Both the position numbers and the translations under genes were made by a program. DNA of 64,000 nucleotides from Bradyrhizobium sp. 1(2017) (GTDB lineage Bacteria; Pseudomonadota; Alphaproteobacteria; Rhizobiales; Xanthobacteraceae). The stretch is from NCBI RefSeq assembly GCF_011602485.2, contig NZ_CP050022.2:5104001-5168000 (forward strand). The letters are read 5' to 3'. Under the pieces are notes generated by a model. That model was not told the DNA's origin. It worked only from the letters and a program-made list of their open reading frames with translations, and ran no database searches. This document shows positions 34,341 to 42,335 of this stretch, in pieces; positions within the stretch are counted from its first letter, which is position 1; each line of letters starts with the position of its first letter.

Positions 34341-34895
34341 ATGAAACATTCGTCGAGCCGCGAGTTCTTCGCGTATTGGGACAAGAAGCGCGGCACGGCG
34401 CGGGCGCCCGATCGGGCCGACATCGATCCGGCCGCGGTCCGCGACCTGCTCGGCGACATCTTCGTGCTGTCCTGCGAGCCAAGTCTCGGCTTCCCGTTCC
34501 GCGTCGCCGGCACGCGCGTCTGCGCGCTGGCCGGGAGCGACCTCAAGGACCGGAGCTTTGCGGCGCTGTTCACCCAGGAAAGCCGCGGCGAGATCGAGGA
34601 GATCACCACGATCGTCGCCGACGAAACGCTGGGTGCGATTGCCGGCGTCACCGCCGCGCGCGAGGACGGCAGCAAGGCGCATCTCGAGCTGCTGCTGCTC
34701 CCCTTCAACGCCCGCCCGCATACGCCCGTCAGTGTGACCGGCGTGCTCGCACCGTTCGACGACGAATGCGGGGCGCTCGGTGCCTTCACCCTCACCTCCT
34801 GGCGCTATCTGCATCAGCCGGAGAAACTGCTGCCGCGCGCGATCCGCAAACTGCAGATCGCCCGCGGGCTGATGGTGTATGAGGGCCTGCGCTAG
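34341..34895 (+). CDS. PAS_5-family (MopJ-like) PAS domain protein
   Basis: 184 aa, one PAS domain. REFFAYWDKKRGTARAPDRADIDPAAVRDLLGDIFVL is the characteristic start of PAS_5 (PF07310) proteins, followed by FPFRVAGTRVCALAGSDLKDRSFAALF and a C-terminal YLHQPEKLLPRAIRKLQIARGLMVYEGLR. Caulobacter MopJ of this family affects cell-cycle progression and CtrA under starvation; that role is not shown here. Cytoplasmic, no output domain. A CtrA-like site lies 150 bp upstream. Confidence 0.88.
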   Translation: MKHSSSREFFAYWDKKRGTARAPDRADIDPAAVRDLLGDIFVLSCEPSLGFPFRVAGTRVCALAGSDLKDRSFAALFTQESRGEIEEITTIVADETLGAIAGVTAAREDGSKAHLELLLLPFNARPHTPVSVTGVLAPFDDECGALGAFTLTSWRYLHQPEKLLPRAIRKLQIARGLMVYEGLR

Positions 34896-35033
34896 AGTTC
34901 GAGAGCGCAGGCGGTGATCGTGTGATGGATCGTCGCGCGGCATGACCGTTTTTGCCGGATTTGCGTCATTCCTGAAGTCGCTCCGACCGGATAGCTTCCG
35001 CGCCGCGTGAGACGACGAGCGGGTGACATCATC

Positions 35034-36164
35034 ATGAGCTGGCGCATTCTGGCATGGGCCGCCCTCGGCAGCCTGGCATTGCTCGTGGCGATCGGCGGAA
35101 CCTGGCTGCTGCTGCTTCCCGGCGCACCGGCATCGGGAACCGCGCCCGCGATATCCAGCGACGAAGCCGAGGCGACGCTGGCCGCATTGAAGCCGCCGAA
35201 ACGAAAGCGCCCCCTGATCGCCATCGTCGGCATCAACGACATGAGCGAGACCACCGACTATCTGATGCCCTACGGCATCCTCGCCCGCGCCGACGTCGCC
35301 GACGTCCTCACTCTGGCGACGCAACCGGGGCCCGTCACGCTTTATCCCGCGCTGAAGGTGCAGCCGCACGCGACGATCGCCGAGTTCGATGCGGCGCATC
35401 CCGACGGCGCCGACTACGTCATCGTGCCCGCGATGAGCCGCGACGACGCAGCCGTCTTGCAATGGATCAGGAGCCAGGCCGGCAAGGGCGCGATCGTGAT
35501 CGGTGTCTGCGTCGGCGCCACGGTCGTTGCCAATACCGGGCTGCTCGACGGCAAGCGGGCCACGACGCATTGGTATTCCGTTCGCGATCTGCAGAAGCAT
35601 GCGACGATCCGCTATGCGCCGGACCGCAGACTGGTCGTCGACCAGGGCGTCGCAACGACCACCGGCATCACCGCATCCATGCCGATGGCCCTCACCCTGA
35701 TCGAGGCGATCGCCGGACGGGCGAAGGCCGAGGCGGTCGCCCGTGACATCGGGCTTGCGGCGTGGGATGCGCGCCACCGCAGCGGCGCGTTCAGCTTCAC
35801 GCGCCCCTTCGCGCTGACGGCAATCGCGAACACGCTCGCATTCTGGAACCGCGAGCAGCTCGGCATCGCGCTGACGCCCGAGATCGACGAGGTCTCGCTC
35901 GCGCTGATCGCCGACGCGTGGTCGCGGACCTATCGCTCGCGCGCCCTCACCTTCGCCGCCACGCCGCAGGCGCAGAGGAGCCGCGGAGGCCTCGGCATCC
36001 TGCCGGACCGGATCGCCGACGATTGGCCGGCGAGGCAGGCGTTGCCGCGCGCCGTCACCTCACCGCCGGCTCAAGCGCTGGACGAAACGCTCCGCGCAAT
36101 CGAAACACGCTATGGATCGGGCACGGCCGACTTCGTGGCGATGCAGCTGGAATATCCGAGATAG
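35034..36164 (+). CDS. Membrane-anchored DJ-1/PfpI-family protein
   Basis: 376 aa. N-terminal transmembrane helix (residues 4-28, ILAWAALGSLALLVAIGGTWLLLL), so the bulk probably faces the periplasm. Residues 60-235 form a glutaminase-I/DJ-1 fold with the nucleophile-elbow Cys159 in VIGVCVGATVVANTG. The C-terminal 130 residues (AWDARHRSGAFSFTRPFALTAIANTLAFW...) are an extra helical domain. In GlxA-type regulators this fold is fused to AraC; here it is not. ATG at 35034 chosen over an upstream GTG-type start. Confidence 0.82.
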   Translation: MSWRILAWAALGSLALLVAIGGTWLLLLPGAPASGTAPAISSDEAEATLAALKPPKRKRPLIAIVGINDMSETTDYLMPYGILARADVADVLTLATQPGPVTLYPALKVQPHATIAEFDAAHPDGADYVIVPAMSRDDAAVLQWIRSQAGKGAIVIGVCVGATVVANTGLLDGKRATTHWYSVRDLQKHATIRYAPDRRLVVDQGVATTTGITASMPMALTLIEAIAGRAKAEAVARDIGLAAWDARHRSGAFSFTRPFALTAIANTLAFWNREQLGIALTPEIDEVSLALIADAWSRTYRSRALTFAATPQAQRSRGGLGILPDRIADDWPARQALPRAVTSPPAQALDETLRAIETRYGSGTADFVAMQLEYPR

Positions 36165-36181
36165 CCGGTCGCGATGCCGAG

Positions 36182-36218
36182 CCGGCGCGCCGCTGCATCG
36201 ACATCAGCGGCGCGCCGG
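36182..36218. terminator. 14-bp perfect hairpin between convergent genes
   Basis: Arms 36182-36195 and 36205-36218 are fully complementary around a 9-nt loop. It lies 17 bp after the DJ-1 gene stop and 15 bp after the stop of the convergent gene, so it could end both transcripts. No T tract. Confidence 0.6.
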
Positions 36219-36233
36219 TGCCACAAGAGTTCG

Positions 36234-36623
36234 TTACGGCATCGCCAGATGCCATGCCCCGTTCAGGAAGCCGTCGCCGGTGACGTCGCCGGGCTTCTGG
36301 TCCTTGGCGAAAGTGTAAAGCGGCTTGCCCTTGTAGGCCCACTGCCGGGAGCCGTCATCGCGCGCGATGATGGTGTAGCCGTCGCCGGCGGCGTCGCTCG
36401 CCTCGGCCTTCAGCACCGGCCAGTTCGTCGCGCATGGACCGTTGCAGGCGGACTTTCCGTCCGCATCCTTGTCGAAGGTGTAGAGCGTCATGCCCTTGGC
36501 GTCGGTCAGCACGGTGCCCTTGTCGGTCTTGCCGGTCTTGGTCGGCGGCGCCGCGAAGGCCGCGGGAACGATCGCGAGCGAAATGGCGAGCGTGAACGCG
36601 AGGCGGATCGGGGTCGTGGTCAT
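36234..36623 (-). CDS. Secreted COG4315-type repeat protein
   Basis: 129 aa, signal peptide to about residue 23 (IVPAAFA-APP). The mature part has two copies of the secreted-repeat motif: GMTLYTFDKDADGKSACNGPCATNWPVL and GKPLYTFAKDQKPGDVTGDGFLNGAWHL, with the Y-T-F-x-K-D core in both and a Cys pair in the first. Function of this periplasmic family is unknown. ATG at 36623 preceded by GGAGTGAC. Confidence 0.9.
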   Translation of the reverse strand: MTTTPIRLAFTLAISLAIVPAAFAAPPTKTGKTDKGTVLTDAKGMTLYTFDKDADGKSACNGPCATNWPVLKAEASDAAGDGYTIIARDDGSRQWAYKGKPLYTFAKDQKPGDVTGDGFLNGAWHLAMP

Positions 36624-36742
36624 TGTCACTCCTGTCATGCAATTGGCCTGCAAGGGTAGGACGCCGCGCGAGGCGTGGTATTCCCAAGACGGCGGCAGGG
36701 ATATTTTTCGCTACGCGCACCGTCGCGGCGGAATAAACTGCA

Positions 36743-37276
36743 ATGAACGAGACGGAACGACAGACCGACATGAGCAAGCCGCATTGGCGTCCCGCACGCG
36801 CCTCCGACCTTGCCGCGATCAGCGCGATCGCGGGGCGCATCCACCCTGACCTGTTCGAGCGCACTGAAGTGCTCGCGGAAAAGATGCAGCTTTGTCCCGG
36901 TGGATGCCGTGTGCTCGCCGCAGCAGACGCCATCGTCGGCTATGGGCTTGCCCATCCCTGGAAGCAGCATCGCATTCCGCCGCTCGACGGCTTCCTCGGA
37001 AGCTTGCCCGACGATGCGGACTGCCTCTACGTGCACGATGTCGCGGTGCTGCCCGATGCCCGCGGCGGGGTCGCGCGGGCTTATGTCGCGACGATCGAGC
37101 AACTCGCACGCACTTCGCGCATCGCGGCGCTCGCGCTGGTCTCGGTCTATGACGCGCTGCCGCTATGGGAGCGTTTCGGCTTCCGGCCCGTCACGACCGA
37201 TGCGGAATTGCGCGCGAAGCTCGCCTCTTATGGCGAGGGCGCGACCTACATGCTTCGCGATCTCGTCGCGACCTGA
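36743..37276 (+). CDS. GNAT-family N-acetyltransferase
   Basis: 177 aa. WRPARASDLAAISAIAGRIHPD opens the GNAT fold, CLYVHDVAVLPDARGGVARAYVATIEQLAR covers strands 4-5 with the acetyl-CoA loop (ARGGVAR is a degenerate Q/RxxGxG/A), and LVSVYDALPLWERFGFRP is the final Tyr-containing strand-turn. Transfers an acetyl group from acetyl-CoA to an unknown amine. Divergent from the COG4315-type gene. Confidence 0.85.
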   Translation: MNETERQTDMSKPHWRPARASDLAAISAIAGRIHPDLFERTEVLAEKMQLCPGGCRVLAAADAIVGYGLAHPWKQHRIPPLDGFLGSLPDDADCLYVHDVAVLPDARGGVARAYVATIEQLARTSRIAALALVSVYDALPLWERFGFRPVTTDAELRAKLASYGEGATYMLRDLVAT

Positions 37277-37400
37277 CGCCCCTTCCCGGTCGCGGCTCAC
37301 GCGGGCGTGAAGCCGCCCGCTCGAACCGGCTTCAGCCGGCCTCCGTCGAAGAACTGTGCGGGCCGTTCCGGTCTCGCCGAACCGAGACTGGAGGTTTTCC

Positions 37401-37703
37401 ATGAAACTCACATTGTCGAAAGTTGCTTTGATCACATTCGTTGCGGCGACCGCGTTCAGCGCGACCAGTGCCAACGCCGCGCAGTACCGGACCTACGGCT
37501 GCGAGTTCGCCTTGGTCGAGGGCTGCGGCAACCTGGTCGAGATGCCCAACCAGGGCGGACGGCGCGCTCGTACCGCCCCCGATATCTCGCCCATCTACAT
37601 GAAGCAGACCGACCCGCGCTACAATTCGACGCTGCATGACGCTGGCGGTGGTGGCGGCGGCGGAGGTGGCGGTGGTGGCGGTGGTGGCGGCGGCGGCCGC
37701 TGA
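37401..37703 (+). CDS. Secreted small protein with polyglycine tail
   Basis: 100 aa. Signal peptide to about residue 24 (ATSANA-AQY), then a short core with CEFALVEGCGNLVEM containing two Cys, and a C-terminal run of 18 consecutive Gly before a final Arg. The glycine codons are mainly GGC and GGT, giving a near-repeat DNA tract (37644-37697) open to slippage. ATG fixed by GGAGG 6 nt upstream. Function unknown; related Gly-tail proteins are secreted structural-type proteins. Confidence 0.78.
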   Translation: MKLTLSKVALITFVAATAFSATSANAAQYRTYGCEFALVEGCGNLVEMPNQGGRRARTAPDISPIYMKQTDPRYNSTLHDAGGGGGGGGGGGGGGGGGGR

Positions 37704-37721
37704 ACTCACATCGGACTTTTC

Positions 37722-37755
37722 GGATGATGTCGCCGGTGCTCCGGCGGCATCATCC
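37722..37755. terminator. Bidirectional hairpin between polyglycine and helicase genes
   Basis: GGATGATG(T)CGCCGG pairs with CCGGCG(G)CATCATCC around a TGCT loop, followed by TTGTC on the plus strand and preceded by CTTTTC. It lies between the convergent stops at 37703 and 37778. Confidence 0.75.
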
Positions 37756-37777
37756 TTGTCTGAGCAAACGGCGAAGC

Positions 37778-39727
37778 TTACCCGCGCCGCTTCTTCTTCG
37801 CCTTCTTTCCTCCCGCGCCCTTCACGGGCCACGGCGTGACCGAAGGCTCGGGGTGGCCTGGCTTGGTCCGGTGCTTGTTCTTCTTTCCGAAAGTCGGTGC
37901 ATCCGCGAATTTCGGACCACGCTCGCCGTGAGCCTTGCCACGCGGCTTGAATGTGTTCGTGTCGCGCGCGCCATCATCGCGACGCGGGCGACGATCGGCC
38001 TCGCCGCTCTCGCACCGGGGCGCATATGAGCGTTCCTCCGGAGGCGCCGGCCGCTGCGGCGCCTCCGCCATCGGCTCGATGCGGATGCTGTCTTCCTTGT
38101 CCGGTCGCTTGATCTTGGCCGCGAAGGACTCCGCGACCCGCTCGGAGATCTCGAACTCGGTGGTGGTGTCCATGATCTTGATGGCACCGATGTCGCGCTT
38201 GTCGATGCCGCCGCGGCGGCAGATCATCGGCAGCAGCCAGCGCGCCTCCGCATTCTTGCGCCGTCCGATGGCGGCGCGGAACCAGACGCTTGCCTCCGTC
38301 ATGCCGTGTTTCGGCGATGTTTTTCCGGACTTCGAGCGGGGCTTGCCGGGACGATCGTCGCCATCCGCGCCTTGAAACCGGTCGCGACCGCGATCCTCGC
38401 GCGGCTTGCCGCTGCGTTCGCCGGGATCGATGATGTCTTCGGGCGATGGCAACCGTGCCCGATAGAGCCGCGCGAGCGCCGCGGCGATATCCTCGGGCGA
38501 GCGCTCGGCCAAGAGCGCCTGTGCCAGCACCAGATCGTCGGCGGTGGTCTCCTCGGTGAACAACACGTCCTTCATGCGGGCGTGATCGAGCTTGCGGATG
38601 TCCTCCGCCTGCGGCGCCGTGCCCCAGGCGGCGTCGACGCCTGCAAGATTGAGCAGCAGCTCCGCGCGCCGCCGTCGTGCCGGCGGCACAAGGAGGACGC
38701 TCGTGCCCTTCCGTCCCGCGCGTCCCGTGCGGCCCGAGCGGTGCTGCATGACCTCGGCGTCATTGGGCAGATCGGCATGGATGACGAGGTCGAGGCTCGG
38801 CAGGTCGATGCCGCGGGCAGCAACGTCGGTCGCGACGCATACACGCGAACGTCCGTCCCGGAGCGACTGCAGTGCCATGGTGCGCTCGTTCTGCGTCAGC
38901 TCGCCCGACAGCGCGACCACGGAGAAGCCGCGCTCCAGAAGCGCCGCCTGCAAATGCCTGACGGCATCGCGCGTGCTGCAAAACACCAGCGCGCTCGGCG
39001 CCTCGTGGAAGCGTAGCACGTTGACGACCGCGTGCTCGACATCGCCCGGCGCGATCCGGATCGCGCGGTATTCGATATCGGCGTGGCCGCCTTCGTCGCC
39101 GGCGACCTCGATCCGGAATGCGTCGCGCTGATATTGCCTGGCCAGCGCGACGATGCCGCGGGGAAACGTCGCGGAGAACATCAGGGTCCGGCGCGTCTCC
39201 GGCGTGGTCTCGAGGATGAACTCCATGTCCTCGCGAAAGCCGAGATTGAGCATCTCGTCGGCCTCGTCGAGAACGACCGCCTTCAGCTCCGAGATGTCGA
39301 GACGGCCGCGGCGCAAATGGTCGCAGAGCCGCCCTGGTGTGCCGACGACGATGTGCGCGCCCGCCGCAAGCTCGCGCTGCTCACGCCGGGGATCCATGCC
39401 GCCGACGCAGGAGACGACGCGCCCGCCGGCATGCCCGTAGAGCCAGGCAAGCTCGCGCTGGACCTGAAGGGCAAGCTCGCGCGTCGGCGCCACGATCAGC
39501 GCAAGCGGCGCTGCGGCCTGCTCGAACCGCTCGGCGTCATCGAGGAGATTTTTGGCGATCGCCAGTCCATAGGCGACGGTCTTGCCTGAGCCGGTCTGGG
39601 CCGAGACCAGGAGGTCGCGGCCGGTCGCTTCGTGGGCGAGCACGGCGAGCTGGACGGGGGTCAGTGAATCATAGTTCCGCTCGGCCAATGCGCGGGCGAG
39701 CGGCGGGGTCAGGGCCGGAAGAGACAC
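37778..39727 (-). CDS. DEAD-box RNA helicase with DbpA-type RNA-binding domain
   Basis: 649 aa. RecA core 1: Q-motif region YDSLTPVQ, Walker A SAQTGSGKT, PTRELALQV, DEADEML and SATFP. Core 2: LVFCSTRDAV, TDVAARGIDLP and HRSGRTGRAGRKG. After residue 470 comes a basic linker, then VWFRAAIGRRKNAEARWLLPMICRRGGIDKRDIGAIKIMDTTTEFEI, a DbpA/CsdA-like RNA-binding fold, and a Lys/Arg-rich tail. Probably acts in ribosome assembly or cold response, by family analogy. GTG start at 39727 with AAGG upstream. Confidence 0.95.
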   Translation of the reverse strand: MSLPALTPPLARALAERNYDSLTPVQLAVLAHEATGRDLLVSAQTGSGKTVAYGLAIAKNLLDDAERFEQAAAPLALIVAPTRELALQVQRELAWLYGHAGGRVVSCVGGMDPRREQRELAAGAHIVVGTPGRLCDHLRRGRLDISELKAVVLDEADEMLNLGFREDMEFILETTPETRRTLMFSATFPRGIVALARQYQRDAFRIEVAGDEGGHADIEYRAIRIAPGDVEHAVVNVLRFHEAPSALVFCSTRDAVRHLQAALLERGFSVVALSGELTQNERTMALQSLRDGRSRVCVATDVAARGIDLPSLDLVIHADLPNDAEVMQHRSGRTGRAGRKGTSVLLVPPARRRRAELLLNLAGVDAAWGTAPQAEDIRKLDHARMKDVLFTEETTADDLVLAQALLAERSPEDIAAALARLYRARLPSPEDIIDPGERSGKPREDRGRDRFQGADGDDRPGKPRSKSGKTSPKHGMTEASVWFRAAIGRRKNAEARWLLPMICRRGGIDKRDIGAIKIMDTTTEFEISERVAESFAAKIKRPDKEDSIRIEPMAEAPQRPAPPEERSYAPRCESGEADRRPRRDDGARDTNTFKPRGKAHGERGPKFADAPTFGKKNKHRTKPGHPEPSVTPWPVKGAGGKKAKKKRRG

Positions 39728-39953
39728 GAGATGGGAAACCTTGGTTAATTCAGGCGCGGAATGGCAACTCGGCGGACCTGAGCTGCGTGCGCGGCAACGG
39801 CCCGGCCGCACGCTGGATTTGTTCTGGCGCTCTTTACGCCAAGAGCCCGGAAATCACCATACCTATGATGCATGGCTTGATGAAAAGCACCGCGCCCGAA
39901 GGTTGCAGCCGATTTTTGCTCGCGATCCCGGCATCCGTACCATGCGGGGCACC

Positions 39954-40382
39954 TCAGATCTCGGCGTAGATCTCCAGCAGATTGCCATCGGGGTCGCGGA
40001 AGAACAGCGTCCGGTGACCAAAAGGCTGGTTCGTGGGTGGCGACAGCAGCGCCACGCCATGCTGCACGAGTTCGTCGGCGCAGGCATCGACTTCGCTTGC
40101 CGACACCTTGAAGGCCAGTTGCAGCGACGCGCTGCCCGCCGGGATCGGCGCATCGGCTGCGGTCCGGCCCGGTTTCGCCAGCGCCAGCGTGTTGGGGCCG
40201 AGGCCGTACTCGATCCAGTTCGCAGAGAGCTCGCGCAGCAGGGACATGCCGAGCACGTCCTCGTAGAAGCGGCGCATCGCAGCCATGTCGCGCACGAAGA
40301 TGACAGTGTAGTCGATCGCGCGGATGGCGCTGAAGGGCGAGCGGGTGTGCGGGTTAGATACGTCTGTCATCGTGGTCTTCAT
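39954..40382 (-). CDS. VOC (glyoxalase/bleomycin-resistance fold) protein
   Basis: 142 aa. Two beta-alpha-beta-beta-beta units: AIDYTVIFVRDMAAMRRFYEDVLGMSLL and LQLAFKVSASEVDACADELVQHG, ending with FRDPDGNLLEIYAEI, where the Glu is the usual metal ligand. The first expected metal His is Tyr here (DYTV), so the metal centre may differ from glyoxalase I. Third gene in a minus-strand row behind the dehydrogenase and DUF5680 genes, 49 bp after the latter's stop. Confidence 0.88.
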   Translation of the reverse strand: MKTTMTDVSNPHTRSPFSAIRAIDYTVIFVRDMAAMRRFYEDVLGMSLLRELSANWIEYGLGPNTLALAKPGRTAADAPIPAGSASLQLAFKVSASEVDACADELVQHGVALLSPPTNQPFGHRTLFFRDPDGNLLEIYAEI

Positions 40383-40396
40383 TCCAAGCGCTCGCC

Positions 40397-40430
40397 CGTA
40401 GCCCGCATGAGCGCAGCGACATGCGGGAGA
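40397..40430. repeat. Half copy of intergenic repeat family D
   Basis: CGTAGCCCGCATGAGCGCAGCGA-type sequence followed by CATGCGGGAG, matching the left half of the full element at 42164-42234. It sits in the 49-bp gap between the VOC and DUF5680 genes. Confidence 0.7.
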
Positions 40431-40431
40431 C

Positions 40432-40914
40432 TTATCTCAGCAGATCGCCGCTATAGCGCAGCTCGTAGAGCGGCGCCTCATCATGCCGCGCAATCGTCTC
40501 AACACCATGAAAGCGATCAAGTCCGCCATCGACCTCGTTGCGATAGACCATCCCCGCCTGCTCGAACCGGCGCGGCCCACGATAGGGCTCATCGGAGCTT
40601 ATCGCGAGTAGTGCTTGACGCAGGAACCTGTAGATCGCCAGAAAAGTGTCCCGGTCCATGATCTCCACGCGAACGCCGCCGCTGTAACTCATCGACCAGA
40701 TAACGCGATCATCGCGCGACACGGTCTCCTGCCCGACGAAGAATCCCATTCCGAAATAGATGTCGCGATAGGCATAAGGCGGGGCGCGATGCTCGAGCTG
40801 CTTCGAGCCGGCGAGCAGCGGCGCTGCCACGGTCGCATCATCGTCGAGGCCCGCATAGGTGCGCCGCTTGGCTTCGACCAGGAACGCTGCGAGATCGTGA
40901 GGCATCGACGGCAT
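40432..40914 (-). CDS. DUF5680-type protein
   Basis: 160 aa soluble protein. Begins DLAAFLVEAKRRTYAG, then RAPPYAYRDIYFGMGFFVGQETV and IWSMSYSGGVRV, which fit the DUF5680 family (aromatic-rich beta fold). Function unknown. The ATG at 40914 lies 3 bp after the stop of the dehydrogenase gene, so translational coupling is likely. Confidence 0.8.
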   Translation of the reverse strand: MPSMPHDLAAFLVEAKRRTYAGLDDDATVAAPLLAGSKQLEHRAPPYAYRDIYFGMGFFVGQETVSRDDRVIWSMSYSGGVRVEIMDRDTFLAIYRFLRQALLAISSDEPYRGPRRFEQAGMVYRNEVDGGLDRFHGVETIARHDEAPLYELRYSGDLLR

Positions 40915-40917
40915 CTT

Positions 40918-42069
40918 CTAATCCACCAGTTCCGGCCACGGCACGATGGTCGACTTCACCGTCTTCATCGCCATCGCATCCCTCACCGCCTGCGCGACCC
41001 CCTCTTCCGTGAACGGATAGATCGTCTGCATCTTCAGCCAGGGATATTTGTCGCGCGTGCGGTAGAGCATGTCGACGCCGAGCGGCAGATCGTTGCCGGT
41101 AAAGCCCCAGGATCCCAGAACGTTCAGATCCTTGGTGCAGATCCGGTGCCAGGAGGTCTCGATCGAGCCGGCGTCGGTGAACTGGCCCATCTCGACATAG
41201 GTGCCGCCGTCGCGCAGCATCTCGATGCCTTCAGGTCCGGCTGAGGGATGTCCCGAGCAGTCCATCACGAGATCGGCGCCGAAGCCGCCGACGATCTCGC
41301 GCACGCGCGCGATGCGCTCTTGCGGCGATTTCAGCTCTTCGATGTTCACGGTCGCCTCGGCGCCGAACTCGCGCGCCAGCTTGAGCCGGGGCGCCTCCGG
41401 CGCGCCGACGCAGATCACGCGCCCTGCTCCCATCTCCTTGGCGGCGGCGACCGCGAGAATGCCGATCGGGCCCGAGCCCTGGATCACCACCGTGTCGCCC
41501 CAGCTGAAGCCGCCGGCGCGGCTCGCGCGGTTGAAGGCACGGATGCAGGACGTCAGCGGCTCCGACAGCGCGCCGAGCCGCAGCGACATGTCGTCGGGCA
41601 ACTTGTAGATCTTGGTGCCCGGCAGCATGTCGAGATCGACATAGACATATTCGGCCCAGCCGCCCCACATGTGCGGCGCCTTGTCGAAGCCGAGATAGCG
41701 GCCGTAATAGACCGGCGTCAGGCACTTGTTGGCGGTTTGCGGATAATGGATGCAGTAGTAGCAGCGTCCGCACGGCATCAGCGGCGGGATCATCACCTTC
41801 GAGCCGACGGACAGCGGCTTGCTCATGAAATCCTCGGCGAACTCCTCGCCGCATTCGACGATGATTCCGCCGAGCTCGTGGCCGAGCGTGAACGGCCAGG
41901 GCAGCGGCTTCGGCCAATGGCCCTTCAGGATGTGCAGGTCGGTGCCGCAGACTCCGCATGCCCCGACCTTGATCAGCGCGGCCTTCTTGCCGACCTTCGG
42001 CCACGGCACGGTCTTGATCACAGGCTCCGAGCCCGGTCCTGCGTGGGTGCAGACGCGGATCTGTTCCAT
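40918..42069 (-). CDS. Zinc-dependent medium-chain alcohol dehydrogenase
   Basis: 383 aa. Catalytic zinc site C41 and H64-E65 (GACGVCGTDLH, TLGHELGG); structural zinc loop C100, C103, C106, C116 (PCGRCYYCIHYPQTANKC, with a wider last spacing). Rossmann motif GSGPIGILAVAAAKEMGAGRV for NAD(P). Resembles threonine/sorbitol dehydrogenase-type enzymes that oxidise a polyol or amino alcohol; substrate unknown. ATG preceded by GAGGAAAT. First gene of a three-gene unit with the DUF5680 and VOC genes. Confidence 0.93.
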   Translation of the reverse strand: MEQIRVCTHAGPGSEPVIKTVPWPKVGKKAALIKVGACGVCGTDLHILKGHWPKPLPWPFTLGHELGGIIVECGEEFAEDFMSKPLSVGSKVMIPPLMPCGRCYYCIHYPQTANKCLTPVYYGRYLGFDKAPHMWGGWAEYVYVDLDMLPGTKIYKLPDDMSLRLGALSEPLTSCIRAFNRASRAGGFSWGDTVVIQGSGPIGILAVAAAKEMGAGRVICVGAPEAPRLKLAREFGAEATVNIEELKSPQERIARVREIVGGFGADLVMDCSGHPSAGPEGIEMLRDGGTYVEMGQFTDAGSIETSWHRICTKDLNVLGSWGFTGNDLPLGVDMLYRTRDKYPWLKMQTIYPFTEEGVAQAVRDAMAMKTVKSTIVPWPELVD

Positions 42070-42163
42070 GGGTATTTCCTCGCTGCCCGCTTGTTGTGAT
42101 TGATCGGGTACGGGCTGTGGAAAGCGTATGTGAGATGGGCGCTCGTGCCAAGCGGGGCAGCCT

Positions 42164-42234
42164 CGTAGCCCGCATGAGCGAAGCGATATGCGGGGACGGA
42201 GCTCCCGGATGTCGCTGCGCTCATCCGGGCTACG
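42164..42234. repeat. Intergenic palindromic repeat, family D, full copy
   Basis: CGTAGCCCGCATGAGCGAAGCGA at the left and TCGCTGCGCTCATCCGGGCTACG at the right form a long imperfect inverted repeat with GGGGACGGAGCTCCC in the loop. It is upstream of the dehydrogenase gene and of the divergent MFS gene. Further copies at 40397-40430 and 29410-29494. Confidence 0.85.
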
Positions 42235-42335
42235 CGATGCAAGCATCGCGAATGGGCCTCCCGCGATGACGCGATGAGTGTGGCAGCAGTGCATGGCTGG
42301 TGTCCGGCACACCCTGGCATCTTGAGCCTTCACCG

